A stretch of 14,648 nucleotides of DNA from Rhodospirillaceae bacterium. GTDB lineage: Bacteria; Pseudomonadota; Alphaproteobacteria; Thalassobaculales; Thalassobaculaceae. Made by a program: the position numbers and the translations under genes. The stretch covers positions 1 to 14,648 of the forward strand of contig PCAV01000030.1 in NCBI GenBank assembly GCA_002730675.1, in the 5' to 3' direction. The notes under the pieces were generated by a model, which saw only the letters and a list, made by a program, of their open reading frames with translations, ran no database searches and was not told the DNA's origin. Positions 14,630-14,648 of this stretch are shown piece by piece. Every line of letters begins with the position of its first letter. The stretch's first letter is position 1.

Positions 14630-14648
14630 ATGCTAAATGATCTAGAAA
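14630..14648 (+). CDS. Start of a further gene in the CoA cluster (cut by the window edge)
   Basis: ATG at 14630 reads MLNDLE before the window ends. An AAGGAG at 14617-14622 lies 7 bases upstream and overlaps the stop codon of the crotonase gene, which argues for a genuine, coupled start. Nothing can be said about its function. Confidence 0.6.

Noticed and set aside
1..14648. Looked for mobile elements, CRISPR repeats, attachment sites, tRNA genes and defence genes
   Set aside because: All genes belong to metabolic or housekeeping families with similar composition. No transposase, integrase, terminal repeats, regularly spaced repeats or tRNA-like cloverleaf was seen.

Overview
The window looks like chromosomal DNA of a Gram-negative bacterium, most likely a marine-type alphaproteobacterium. 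It is densely packed and moderately AT-rich (about 40% GC by eye). Its gene mix includes class III CoA transferases, MaoC hydratases, a TauD-type dioxygenase, a PilZ protein and an Old Yellow Enzyme. The lineage is inferred from this style, because there is no rRNA or other marker. I see no tRNA, rRNA, IS element, phage gene, CRISPR array or toxin-antitoxin pair, and no gene-free stretch longer than about 250 bases.

Left part (1-4807). Two minus-strand genes run off the left edge: an Old Yellow Enzyme-type flavin oxidoreductase (partial) and, 29 bases upstream of it, a maleate isomerase/arylmalonate decarboxylase-type enzyme with two candidate catalytic cysteines. A divergent plus-strand gene encodes an NMT1/THI5-type substrate-binding protein with no signal peptide and no transporter partners nearby. 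A D-2-hydroxyacid dehydrogenase and a CinA-like protein with a decayed C-terminal domain follow. Each of the last two has a plausible sigma70-type promoter. The first genes look like a small-acid catabolic group, but the substrate cannot be read from the sequence.

Middle (4872-9154). There is a beta-lactamase-fold serine hydrolase on the plus strand, a convergent TauD/TfdA-type Fe(II)/2-oxoglutarate dioxygenase on the minus strand, and then a divergent pair pilZ-domain gene / pgi (glucose-6-phosphate isomerase). Pgi is a housekeeping enzyme with all its catalytic residues.

Right part (9322-14648). A tight plus-strand cluster handles CoA thioesters: MaoC-like protein, class III CoA transferase, AMP-forming acyl-CoA synthetase, double-hotdog MaoC/FAS1-type dehydratase, crotonase-fold protein, and the first codons of another gene. 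Gaps are 6 and 1 bases, then an 11-base overlap, about 114 bases and 11 bases. The natural reading is that an organic acid is activated by the synthetase, or by CoA transfer, and then processed by hydratase/crotonase steps. Three proteins of this cluster depart from the textbook active-site residues of their families: the MaoC-like protein, the crotonase and the synthetase P-loop. The exact chemistry is therefore open, and this is the most interesting part of the window.

I did not find a clearly novel system. The observations listed are modest: active-site substitutions, an orphan cytoplasmic binding protein, and a small repeat arrangement around one promoter.
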